Assembly: GCA_903813345.2 (NCBI GenBank)
Contig: CAIIXF020000001.1
Location: 47,943,885 to 48,007,884 of the forward strand
Source: Owenia fusiformis
Lineage: Eukaryota > Annelida > Polychaeta > Sabellida > Oweniidae
DNA length: 64,000 nucleotides
Reading direction: 5' to 3'
Positions within the stretch are counted from its first letter, which is position 1. Each line of letters starts with the position of its first letter. A program made the translations under genes and the position numbers. Below the pieces are notes generated by a model, which was given only the letters and a program-made list of their open reading frames with translations, had not been told where the DNA came from and searched no databases. This document shows positions 36,046 through 46,077 of the stretch, one piece after another.

Positions 36046-37152
36046 GTGCTTTCGCATTATGTCTACTTTGAAAAACTGTTGTCACAGCAGCTCCAAACAA
36101 CTTTGCTGACGAGCAGTGTGAAAGAGCAGGGAGAATGTGTACATGAACTGAGGAGGGAGCAACAGAAGTTAAGGGGAGACTTGAGCCAAAGCCTTGGCAC
36201 GTTTCAAAAGGATCTCTCCCTTGGACTCAGTTCAGTTCATGGAGCCCTACAATCCATTGCTCAAACTATAGAGCAGTCAAGATCCCCACCAGAGGAGATA
36301 AAGAGGAAACATATTCGGGGGAGCAGTGTTAACCCAATGGCACAGGAGTGGCAGGTATACCAGGATCCCATCACAGAGCACCAACTTAAGTCCCATTCAA
36401 GATACAGAGGAATAAGTCCCCGTGAGTGTGGGCAGGTGCAGTTGGAAGATAACTTTCCAAGAGAAGACACACCAATGATGTTTGAACCAGTCCCTGGGGA
36501 GTCGGGAGGTTGGCTGTCTCCATATTTGGTTCGTGAGACACGGGTAAAGCAGAAACAGGAAACTGCCTGTCAGCAAGATGACCCAGTACGCTCCACTTGG
36601 GAGAAAAGGACCACATATGGAGAGCCTCCACTGTCTCCTCCTGGAATGAGATATCAAGCTCATCCGGCGGAGGATAAGTCACATCTGGAAGGGGGGAGTA
36701 ATGGCCCTGTGAAAGGAATGCAGAGGGATTCCGATCCATTGTCTTCCTATATTGAGGATAGCGAAGAGTCCAGTGGTGTTGTGCCGAAACTTACTTCTTT
36801 GAGTAGAAGAGCAGAGAAAACAGTGGTGAAAGAAAGTCCTCAGCCCAGGTACACGCCTGAGTTGAAACAGAAGTGGCATCCAGATGAGGGGGTTGATCAC
36901 CACTTAATGATGGGGAACCCACACCTGGAGCAACCATCCCACAGTATTGATAACAAGACAAATATAGCTGACCAAGACAAAATCAAGACCGTGACTCAGA
37001 TGCATCTGACAGCGAAGAGAGCAGGGATAAAGAAGCTTCCATCTCTTCTGATACTTCGGCCAGGGATTCAGTTCTGCAAATGGCTCAGAAAGCTATCGAA
37101 ATTTGCGGAAAAGCAGTCGAATCGTCAAACACAGGGAAAAATACAAGGATAA
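36046..37152 (+). CDS. Retroelement frame 1 (Gag N-terminal, coiled-coil)
   Basis: 368 residues. The first 90 or so are heptad-like (LRREQQKLRGDLSQSLGTF), followed by a hydrophilic, Pro/Ser-rich section without a recognised domain. It overlaps the next frame by 73 bases, and that frame is -1 relative to it, so a -1 frameshift or simple decay could connect them. The true start may lie upstream of the first Met. Confidence 0.5.
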   Translation: MLSHYVYFEKLLSQQLQTTLLTSSVKEQGECVHELRREQQKLRGDLSQSLGTFQKDLSLGLSSVHGALQSIAQTIEQSRSPPEEIKRKHIRGSSVNPMAQEWQVYQDPITEHQLKSHSRYRGISPRECGQVQLEDNFPREDTPMMFEPVPGESGGWLSPYLVRETRVKQKQETACQQDDPVRSTWEKRTTYGEPPLSPPGMRYQAHPAEDKSHLEGGSNGPVKGMQRDSDPLSSYIEDSEESSGVVPKLTSLSRRAEKTVVKESPQPRYTPELKQKWHPDEGVDHHLMMGNPHLEQPSHSIDNKTNIADQDKIKTVTQMHLTAKRAGIKKLPSLLILRPGIQFCKWLRKLSKFAEKQSNRQTQGKIQG

Positions 37153-38735
37153 AACCCACACAAACGTTTGATGGATCACATCCCTGGCCAGAGTATAAGG
37201 CATATTTTCAAACATGTGTTGAAAACAATAACTGGAATGACAAAGAGAAGGCTCAGTACTTAGCCACTAACTTAAGAGGAGATGCCCAGCAGATTGTCCT
37301 GGAATTAGAGAGGGGCTACTCTTATGAAGACCTACTGGAAGCCTTGGAGAAGAGGTTCGGCCCAGGCGGCAAGGCAGATGTGTATGAGGCTAAGCTGTGC
37401 AGTCGAAAAAGAAAGCCTCGAGAATCTTTGCAAAGTCTTGGGCAACACATACGAAGACTGACCTCCATGGCATACCCGGAAATGAGCCGGGATGCTCAAG
37501 ATAGGCTCGCTCGAAGGAGCTTTGAACAGGCAATCCCAGATGAGGAGCTAAGGCGAGCCATACACCGAAAGGAGCCATCCACACTAGACAAGAGCATTGA
37601 GATTGCTCTTAGAGAGGAGAGCTATCAAGAGTCTGAGAGGATTAGACAAGGGCTCAAAGGGAGGACTAAGGAGCAAAGAATCTCGACGGTGGAAGAAGAC
37701 TCGTCTGAATTCACCAAGCTCTTACATGGATTAAAGAGGGAATTGCTGACGGAAATGAAGAATCTCTTAAAGAAAGAAGAGAGTCCGAAACCTCCAGTGA
37801 GAGATGGTAGGAGGTATCCCTGTAAGAGCTACGGGGAACGAGGCCATTCAATGACCTCTTGCTCTCAAACCAAGTGTTACAACTGTGATGGGCTAGGTCA
37901 TATTGCTTCCTCTTGTCCTGAGCCTCAGGGACACCGTAATGATTCAAGATTCAGCAATACCAGCCCTATTAGGTTTTTGTTCAATAACAATGTTGACCTG
38001 CAGCCTGGTAGTAAGCAAGTGGTGCGGAAGATTCTTGCAGATGCAAAGTTTTGTGGAACTTCCATGCAGTTCCTCATTGATTCTGGGTCCGTGCAGAACA
38101 TGATCAGCATAGAAAGCTACCAGAAGATACCTCTTTGTCGACGACCCAGTTTGAAGCCTCCATCTCAAGTATTCGTACAAGCTGATGGATCTCCCCTTTC
38201 CACGTATGGTGAGATTACTGGAGAGATAAAGATAGAAGGGAGAACAACATTGACTACAGCAGTGGTAGCTGATATTGCTCAAGCTGGTATTATTGGAGTA
38301 GAATACATGTCCACCAGTGGAGCTGTAATAAACTTCAACAAGTTGGAGATGATTTTTGATGACGGGGAGATGACAAAGCGACACCATGTGCAAGATAAGC
38401 AGACTCAAAGAACTAAGACAACATCATCGAATGCGCTTAAGAAGCAGACGCAGTCATCCTCGGACAGAGCCTCGCCACCACTACCCATGCAAAGATCTAA
38501 GAAAAACGAGAGGAGAGTAACATTTACCGAGGTTCTAAAGCAGAATAAGAAGGCAGCCTTTGATAAGAATGTTGATGCTGAGGATAGTGACCTGGAAGAA
38601 GAGGAAGCCGAAAAACCAAGAGTTATGGCCAGGGAACAACACAAGGAAGAGAATTCTACTGGGTCTGATCCACCATACCCCTTTGCCCCTCGGTCAACTG
38701 ATGGCAGACGAGGACATTCCACCCTATTCAAGTAA
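37080..38735 (+). CDS. Retroelement frame 2: Gag with zinc knuckle plus aspartic protease
   Basis: 551 residues. The Gag core has FDGSHPWPEYKAYFQTCVEN, YLATNLRGDAQQIV and ALEKRFGPGG, typical of Ty3/gypsy Gag. Two zinc knuckles follow: CYNCDGLGHIASSC is intact, while the first (CKSYGERGHSMTSC) has Tyr where the second Cys should be. A retropepsin-like part has FLIDSGSVQNMI (active-site DSG) and AGIIGVEYM near the second half. The C-terminus is Lys/Glu-rich. The protein would form particles and process itself, but the element lacks polymerase genes. Confidence 0.75.
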   Translation: MAQKAIEICGKAVESSNTGKNTRIKPTQTFDGSHPWPEYKAYFQTCVENNNWNDKEKAQYLATNLRGDAQQIVLELERGYSYEDLLEALEKRFGPGGKADVYEAKLCSRKRKPRESLQSLGQHIRRLTSMAYPEMSRDAQDRLARRSFEQAIPDEELRRAIHRKEPSTLDKSIEIALREESYQESERIRQGLKGRTKEQRISTVEEDSSEFTKLLHGLKRELLTEMKNLLKKEESPKPPVRDGRRYPCKSYGERGHSMTSCSQTKCYNCDGLGHIASSCPEPQGHRNDSRFSNTSPIRFLFNNNVDLQPGSKQVVRKILADAKFCGTSMQFLIDSGSVQNMISIESYQKIPLCRRPSLKPPSQVFVQADGSPLSTYGEITGEIKIEGRTTLTTAVVADIAQAGIIGVEYMSTSGAVINFNKLEMIFDDGEMTKRHHVQDKQTQRTKTTSSNALKKQTQSSSDRASPPLPMQRSKKNERRVTFTEVLKQNKKAAFDKNVDAEDSDLEEEEAEKPRVMAREQHKEENSTGSDPPYPFAPRSTDGRRGHSTLFK

Positions 38736-39438
38736 GCTGTTAAAGGTCCACATTGCTCCTACAGAGGAGGCAAGTCAGATGGGGATCATCGAATCGGTGT
38801 TACCAGATGCTCTAGAATCTGATGAAGTGGAGGTGGTTACTTCCCTGACAGAGGCACGAGATGGGATTGCTCCAATCAAGCTGAGGAATTGTTCTGCGCA
38901 TCCAGTTAGATTGGAGATGGGCACAATACTTGGTGTGTTTAGCTCAGTGGAGAATCTAGTGTCTCATTTAGAAGAGCCCCCAGAAGCAGTAAATCGAATC
39001 TCAGAGAAGAGAGAGCCAGTGGACAAAGAGCCGATGGCAGGACAGTTGAAAGATCGTCCACTGATAGAAGAACAAGGGGAAAGAAATCCAGCCGTGTCAA
39101 CTAAGCCAAGAAAAAGGAGGGGGAAGCATTCGAGGTCACAATTCAGGCCAAGGACCTGTGAGAGAAACAAACCTGCAAACGAGTATGCCAGAAAGAGGAC
39201 TCTGCACAGGGAGGGTTATCTCAGGAGCTCCTCACACCAGTGGTACTATCCAGCTAAGAGCTCCCCTTGTGAGAGGAACTATCCTTCTAAGAATTCATCG
39301 TACAAGGAGCATCCTCCAAAGAGCTCAATGCATCAGAAAACAAGTCCAATTGGTGCCCCTCCATGGAGCATACCTAAGTCAGCGAGCAAACGTCAGAAAG
39401 ACCAAGAGTCTTGGAGAGCTGTTAAGCTTTTCCTTTAA
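38560..39438 (+). CDS. Retroelement frame 3: Pol linker remnant with a basic tail
   Basis: 292 residues in +1 relation to the previous frame. IPPYSSKLLKVHIAP, IAPIKLRNCSAHPVRLEMGT and ILGVFSSVE resemble the segment between protease and reverse transcriptase in gypsy elements. It then changes to an Arg/Lys/Ser-rich tail (KPRKRRGKHSRSQF) where RT should begin. The deletion joint is probably near 39000-39100. No catalytic domain remains. Confidence 0.55.
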   Translation: MIRMLMLRIVTWKKRKPKNQELWPGNNTRKRILLGLIHHTPLPLGQLMADEDIPPYSSKLLKVHIAPTEEASQMGIIESVLPDALESDEVEVVTSLTEARDGIAPIKLRNCSAHPVRLEMGTILGVFSSVENLVSHLEEPPEAVNRISEKREPVDKEPMAGQLKDRPLIEEQGERNPAVSTKPRKRRGKHSRSQFRPRTCERNKPANEYARKRTLHREGYLRSSSHQWYYPAKSSPCERNYPSKNSSYKEHPPKSSMHQKTSPIGAPPWSIPKSASKRQKDQESWRAVKLFL

Positions 39439-39553
39439 AGAAGGCACCAGGAGTCAAGAGAGTAAAGACAGTTATCAGTTACAGTACATTTGTTTTTATA
39501 GTTTGCAGGAATTTTGTTTTATGTGAGGGCACATAAAAGCTAGAAGGGGGGTA

Positions 39554-41439
39554 TGTGGGAAAATTTCATTTTTTTTGTTTATCCTGGTCTATTTATGCAA
39601 GGGATAGGGAAACCCCTGCTCACAAGTGGGTATTCCAAGACAGGAAGGGGAATCCCCTCAATTGCTGCAATGCAGTGCCCCTGATTTCAAAATGTGTTCA
39701 CCTGTGCCTGTGACTCATGCCATCATGTGAGGAGAACGAAGGTCGCCATCTTGAAGGAAGCAGCGTGAATCAAAGGTTGGAAGAAAATCCACATTTATCA
39801 CACTTTAGAGTAGCCATCTGCCAAGGATTCGGGATTAATAACGAATGATAAAGCGGGAAGATGCACCAGGAGGTTCTTGAAGGAGAAACAACAGAGAAAA
39901 CCTGAATTTTTGGCAACTTAGAGAAAGAAGCATTTATTCGGGTGAGGTTTTTCCTTTTTGTAATTTGATTTTATGGCCAGCATGCTACTAGGTGCCTCTG
40001 ACTGACTATAATTTTTAATTTCATGTGTACCAGAATGTGTAACTTTATGGCCAGCATGCTACTGGGATGCCTCTGACTGACTGTAGTTATAATTCAACGG
40101 GTATTGAGATTTATCGTGCGTCGCCATTTTGTGTCCCAGACTTGCTAAAGTGAGATATTTGTCAGATTTAATGTAAAACAACACTGTGTCATTAATTGCC
40201 TAAAGTGTTGTCAAGAATTCTTCACAGTTCAGTGCTGTCCTAGGGGAAGCAGCAAGGAACAACCTGGAAGCAGCCTTGCATTATCGTTAGGTGAAATTGG
40301 GAAACTTCCCAACACGGCGAACTAATTTTGTCAGTTGGTTTCACCGCTGACAGAAATAGTTCCAGGAAGACTTCCATCGCATCGGGCAGTGAGGAGCCTT
40401 CCCAGAAAACTCAAGAGCCATAGAGGCAGAGCAAGGCTAAAGAGCCAGAAGAGTCAAGTCAAGAGTCACAGTGAACTATTTTGTCAGTTGGTTTCACCGC
40501 TGACGGAAATAGTTCCAGGAAGACTTCTAGAGCAACGAGCAGCTAGGAGCCTTCCCAGTAAGAAGAGGAACTAAGCTCAGGGCCAGAGGAGCCAGGCTGA
40601 AGAGCTGAACGAGGAGCCAGAGGAGCCACGTTCAGGAGCCAAAGGAGCCAAGTTCAGGAGCCAGAGGAACTAAGCTCAAGGGCCAGAGAAGCGAGGCTAA
40701 AGAGCCAAAGAGCTGAACGAGGAGCCAGAGGAGCCAAGTTCAGGAGCCAGAGGAGCCACGTTCAGGAGCCAGGCTAAAGAGCCAAAGGGCTGAACTAGGA
40801 GCAAGAGGAGCCAAGTTCAAGAGCCAGAGGAGCCAGTCTAAAGAGCTGAACGAAGAGCCAGAGGAGCCACGTTCAGGAGCCAGAGGAACCGAGCTCAAGA
40901 GCCAGAGGAGCCAGGCTAAGAGCCAAAGAGCCGAACGAGGAGCCAGAGGAGCCAAGCTCAAGAGCCAGAGGAGCCACGTTCAGGAGCCAAGCTCAAGAGG
41001 CAGAGGAGCCAGGCTAAGAGCCAAAGAGCTGAACGAGGAGCCCGAGGAGCCAAGTTCAGGAGCCAGAGGAGCCAAGCTAAAGAGCCAAAGAGCTGGACGA
41101 AGAGCCAGAGGAGCCACGTTCAGGAGCCAGAGGAACCAAGTTCAAGAGCCAGAGGAGCCAGGCTACAGAGCCCAGGGAGCCAAGCAAAGAGCTAATAACG
41201 CAGCAACAGCCGACATCCATCCTACAAAGAGAATTATAGTGACATTTTAGTTTATGAACATTAAAGTGTGTTATTTTCCTGTATTAATAGTTGTGTATAA
41301 ATATATGTATTAAATTGGAAGCCATTTGTGACTGTCGTTTTATCCAGTCCACCAAACCAGGACTGGGCCCACCAGGGAGTGTAAGGTAGAAAGATAACTC
41401 ATCACTTCCAGACTACCAGCAAAAGTCTGGAACGCGACA
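39554..41439 (+). repeat. Probable 3' LTR of the gypsy-like element
   Basis: It starts TGTGGGAAAA straight after a polypurine tract and plausibly ends AACGCGACA. Within it are direct repeats (TTTATGGCCAGCATGCTACT at 39972 and 40045; TTTTGTCAGTTGGTTTCACC at 40326 and 40480) and a GAGCCAGAGGA tandem array. The left LTR is missing, so the exact ends are inferred. Confidence 0.6.
40578..41190 (+). repeat. GAGCCAGAGGAGCC tandem repeat array
   Basis: About 600 bp of variable units built from GAGCCAGAGGAGCCAAGTTC, GCTAAAGAGCCAAAGAGCTG and related blocks. On the minus strand it reads as Leu/Ala/Pro/Ser repeats, an artefact of the repeat. It sits inside the LTR. Confidence 0.85.
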
Positions 41440-41959
41440 ATATATTAATAGACAAACAAGTTATGCAATGTAAAGTGGGTGTCATTTTTTGTGTCACCCT
41501 GAAGATGCGCTTGCCTACTTAAATGCACAACTCAATATATGGTTCAGTGCCTTTCGGGTTATGGGTTATGTAATTAGTTTTAACCCGTTTTGATCGTGAT
41601 ATCATGTACGGCCTTTTTGACATTGGCTTCCCGAGATTCGAAGAAACGAAAATCAGATTCATATTTATAAAAATATACACAAAAATTGTATCTAGATTGA
41701 CTTGTAAGTAGTGTTTTGATGAATTTAATTGTATGTTGATCCCATAATCACCGAAATGGCACTTTTAACCGGAAGATGGATCTCGGAAAACTCGCGCATA
41801 ACATATTTGTTCACGACTCGTATGAACAACAAAGGGTGGACCAAAATTGAAGCCATGAATATATAAATATCATAGTCTCAAGTCACATTCAAAGTTGAAC
41901 GATTTTGTTAATATATTTTATTCCTACTTTTTGGCACACGAGGTTACCATAATTTTGAC

Positions 41960-42947
41960 CATTCTTTCCAGTTCTACAAAAAAAGTCATAAAACGGGCTA
42001 AATCTTGCTGTGGTCGGGAAATAATTAGGTACTTCGTTCATAAACAGTCTCCAATACGTCCATCTCATTCGCAGTTCATTCAAGTCGCACCATGTCGGGG
42101 TGTACACATACTGCAGTTGATATCCGATTGCACAACGTCATGTAAAGCCCGGTATACACCAATGGGGCAAAATCCCACTTGCCCCATCGAGTCCCATCTT
42201 GCCCCATCGAATCCCAATTTGCCCCATCGAATCCCACGAAGTCCCATGGGACTTTGATGACTTTGCCCCATCGTGTCCCATGGAGTCCCATCAAGCCCCA
42301 TGGAGTCCCATCAAATCCCACCGTGCCCCATTGGTGTATGTCGGGCTTCACACAACACGTCATATGATCGAAAATCCCACGATGCCCCATGGAAAGAATG
42401 AACCTGTTCATTCTCGATGGGACTCCATGGGACTTCGTGGGATTTTGCCCCATCTTGCCCCATCGAGTCCTACCGAGTCCCACGTGGGACTTCATGGGAC
42501 CTCATGGGACCTCGTGGGACTCGATGGGGCAAGATGGGGCAAAATCCCAGGGAGTCCATGGAGTCCCACGGACTTCATGGGGCAAAATCCCAAAAGGTCC
42601 CACGAGGTCCCACGCAATGTTAAGTCTATGGAGGTCCCAACTTGCCCCATTGGTGTATACCGGGCTTAACGCGTCCCTAGCAGGATCGAACTACGGTAAT
42701 TTACGTTCCTAGTCTTGTAGGTCATCTCGTTTGAAGTACGTTGTCCCATGATCTAATAAAAAACGGTATGGTCGCCATCGAATTTGAAATGATTCAAAAT
42801 ATTAAATCACCTTCCCGTCATAGCACGTTCGCGAAGTTCATAAATAGATCATAGAAAGTTGCAGCTACGTTCATTCCGTTTGTACACAGTTAAAACCAGT
42901 TCGGCAACGTTTTTAAGAACGCAGTGTCAACTAGTTTGGTGTAATAG
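41960..42947 (-). mobile_element. Foldback-family copy C, split by another element
   Basis: 41960-42130 is the reverse complement of 53760-53930 (CCAATACGTCCATCTCATTC block), and about 42720-42947 is the reverse complement of the left part of the copy at 53373. The middle is interrupted by the GGGACTCC element at 42145-42667. This gives an insertion order: copy C first, then the GGGACTCC element. Confidence 0.5.
42145..42667. mobile_element. GGGACTCCATGG-rich inverted-repeat element
   Basis: Ends AAGCCCGGTATACACCAATG and CATTGGTGTATACCGGGCTT are perfect inverted repeats. The interior consists of many short units (CCCATCGAGTCCCA, TTGCCCCATC and their complements), giving self-complementary blocks throughout. 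A partial end CATTGGTGTATGTCGGGCTT also occurs inside (42329-42348), so two units may be fused. No protein is encoded. Confidence 0.75.
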
Positions 42948-42955
42948 CTATATTA

Positions 42956-43384
42956 CCCTACTATCACACCAAACTAGTTCTCACTACGTTCTCGAAAACG
43001 GGCCTAAACTGTGCGCGAACGGATTTGACGTACTAAGAACCCACTCAGAACCGTTTGGGATCTGTTTACAAACTCCATGAAACTACTAGAACGAGTAGGT
43101 CCTTCAGAACTTAAAGCATGATCAAAATTTTCTGGTGATCGTCAAAACGTTGCCGAATCGGTTTTAAACTGTGTGCGAACTGAATGAACGTAGCTACAAC
43201 GTTCTACGGTCTGTTTACGAACTTCATGAACTTTCCCGGACGGGGAATGTGATTTAGATGAACAAAGTAGCTAATTATTTTAGACATATTTCCCGACCAC
43301 AGCCAGATTGAGCCCGTTTTACGACGTTTTCGTAGGACTGGCAAGAACGGGTAAGACTAAGAACTAGTTTGGTGTGATAGGGGG
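42956..43384 (+). mobile_element. Foldback-family copy A
   Basis: Starts CCCTACTATCACACCAAACT and ends AGTTTGGTGTGATAGGGGG as inverted ends. Its first 300 bases match 53373-53675, and its last 115 match 53838-53952, so it lacks an internal block present in copy B. Non-coding; palindromic GAACG/CGTTC-rich interior. Confidence 0.7.
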
Positions 43385-43790
43385 TTGATATGTTATGTCA
43401 TGTAAATATTCATATATAACCAGTCTTTAATACGTTTTTAATCAGTTTAAACCCGTTTGTAATTAGTTTTTCCCCGTTTTCAATACGTCCTCAGACAAAT
43501 CAACTCGTTCTAAAAAAAGTCCCTACGAGGGGGATTATTGACATTCTCTCTTGAAAATTCATAAATGCCGAACGTTACACACCGGACAACCGTGTAGTAA
43601 CTTAGTAAGTAGCCATTTTTATTGTGAAAGGACTTCGTCGACCATTATGACATTAACGGTTTCTTTAACAACTAGTGTCTGAGAAAGCTGAGAATCTTTG
43701 TCTCAAAACTGTATCTGTGTGAAAAATGGTTATTTTGTTTTCAATTCATCTGGTATTGCGATCCATGTAGGAAGTACGATTGTCTAAATA

Positions 43791-44783
43791 CAGGGTGACC
43801 GGAAAAAAAGGAGACCATTGAAGTAATCAATTTCTCCTAAACTAGACAAGTGCCATCAATGAAATTTTGCATACACTGGAACAGTTATATGGAAATTTGT
43901 TACTGAAGGTTTCAATACAAGCATTCAACTGGTTCAGGAGCTATGATCATTTACATAACATGCTCCAAATAGGCACAATTGAGACCAACGCAGAGTTGGA
44001 TTCATATGGCAAACTACCCTTACATGTTCTGCCCTCTATGGCATTATTATGGCATAACATATAGCAGTGATTGCCTTCTTTAGGTCAACAATAGTCTGAG
44101 GATTGTTTTGGTATAGATTGTCTTTCAAATATCCATACAAAAAGAAATCAGCAGGATTCAAGTCTAGGCTGTAATGGCAATGAAGGGTTATCTGACATGT
44201 GGTTCATCATCCTGTTGCCAAAGTGCTGATTTACCAAATCTTAAGAGTCACTTTAGGTATTGGGCATAGTGCCATGTTACTAAAACCACTATATGGCACA
44301 ATTAAATCCCATATGAAAACCAAGGGCTGCCCAAAACCTCCTTAGGATGATACTGTAACTGAGTGGGACCACTGAGTCAGAAGCCATAGGTCAGATAAGC
44401 TTCGTCTCCATACACCTCAAATTTGAATCCACCTGATTTCTTTTTGTGGGGCAATTTGAAAGACAATGTGTACCAAAACAATCCTGAGACAATTGCTGAC
44501 CTAAAGGTGGCAATAAATGCTAAATGTAATGCCATAACAAGGTCGGAATATGTAAGGGTATTTGCCAAATGTATCCAGCTCTGCGTTGGTCTCAATTGCG
44601 CCTATTTGGAGCATGTTATGTAAATGATCATAGCTCCTGAACCAGTTGACTGCTTGTATTGACACTTTCAGGAACAAATTTCCATAGAACTGTCCTGATG
44701 TATGCAAAATTTCATTGATGTCACTAGTCTATTTTAGGAGATATTGCCTATTTCAATGGTCTCCTTTTTTTCCGGTCACCCTG
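43791..44783 (+). mobile_element. Mariner-derived element with long inverted arms
   Basis: Ends CAGGGTGACCGGAAAAAAAG and CTTTTTTTCCGGTCACCCTG are flanked by TA. The arms are about 260 bp: 43791-44050 is the reverse complement of about 44530-44783, so a transposase 3' end is present twice, head to head. The copy on the plus strand at 44423-44623 reads PPDFFLWGNLKDNVYQNNPE, the C-terminal motif of DDE transposases. Non-autonomous. Confidence 0.75.
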
Positions 44784-46077
44784 TAGAATGTACTTTAGCC
44801 ACATTTAGCTATATCAGGTTCCGACAGGCATTACTGCTGATTATAGTTAATAAAGCAATCTCCTTCAACGTCATATCAAATACTATCTAATCATCATATA
44901 CTATCATAATACTATCGAACTCATCAATTCTTAATTTTTATCAGCATTTTGAGATATTCCAATGAAATAATATTGTACACCCCTTCAATCGCCAAACAAT
45001 GTCCAAAATACAAATTGTTACGGTTAAAGGGGGTCATACTCATTAATTCTGCAAAAATCATAATTTTTTGTTTGGCATACAACAGATGTATTTAATGTTA
45101 AAATGTCTTCCAATGTTGATTTGTCCTATTTTCATTAAAATGTAAGAAAACCCCCAATCTAAAAACCTATTAAATATACCCCATTGTAGTAACTACAACA
45201 TGAAAGGTAAAGAAGGAAAAATAGACTTACCTAATCGAGATTAAATTCACTCCTAAATTATGAATTGCTGTAATTTTTAGTTTTTATCAACAAAACATCT
45301 TCAAGACCATCTCTTGGTTTCAATAACCTCTAAACAAACTATGAGGACATGCATGTGTATATTGTGTATATTAACCTGTGTAGTTCACTCCACTAATTCC
45401 CTTTCAAAAGTGAAATTATTCCCACACTCACGTATTTTTACTTTTTCATAGTCCTTTTAAACCTCTGTATAATGTATGTGAAAGCATAAAAATGTATTCT
45501 GAATTTTACAACAACGATTTTTCTAAGTTGATTTGAAGTGTTCTCTAGCGCAACAGGTGTCAATTGACCGAATGTCTCAATTGAAGCATCTCAAACCTGC
45601 TGATCGAATTGAACAGCTAAATATTATGCATCATCCTTGTTGCTTTATTTTTATGACTGTAATGCCCCACGGTCTTTAATTGTGCTTCATGGTTATCCGA
45701 CTATGGAGGGAAGGTAGGTAATTTAACACCGAAGATGATGGGATTAAATACAGCAAATTACAGACAATAAAAATTGAAGCAGTGAATTATTTGAAGACTG
45801 TCATCGAATTTGAGATTTGGTTAACTTTTTGTCAATATAGTGGCTTGGTTTGAAAAAAAGATTATCAACAAGTTATATTGCGATAATCACAATATGAAAA
45901 ATGGGTCAGATCGAAATCAGATCTGATCTGCGAGATTCGACAGCCAATGAAAATGTGAGATGGAAGTTGAATGGTCAGCTACGGAAACAAAGAAATCAAG
46001 TTGAAATAATAGTTTTTGCCCATTTGTTGCTATAATCGTAGTAAAATTAGACAGTAGACACGCCTAACCATCGATCG
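44784..46077. other. AT-rich intergenic stretch
   Basis: No gene, RNA or delimited repeat is supported here. Only short frames with low-complexity translation occur. Confidence 0.4.

Larger units (their letters stand above)
36046..39438 (+). mobile_element. Ty3/gypsy-like gag-protease element lacking RT, RNaseH and integrase
   Basis: Three overlapping frames run in the same direction: 36046-37152, 37080-38735 and 38560-39438. The first has a coiled-coil-like N-terminus, the second is Gag plus protease, and the third is the start of the Pol linker. No reverse transcriptase or integrase motif (such as YxDD) occurs. A polypurine tract (AGAAGGGGGGTA) and a 3' LTR follow. No matching 5' LTR is visible upstream of 36046. 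It looks like an internally deleted, 5'-truncated retrotransposon whose frames stay open over 3.4 kb. Confidence 0.75.

Noticed and set aside
36261-36739. Minus-strand frames opposite the retroelement
   Set aside because: Antisense shadows of the Gag frame.
40740-40961. Leu/Ala/Pro-rich minus-strand frame
   Set aside because: Produced by the GAGCCAGAGGAGCC tandem repeat.
42076-42669. Several frames on both strands with GTRWGKMG-like repeats
   Set aside because: Products of the short self-complementary units of the inverted-repeat element.
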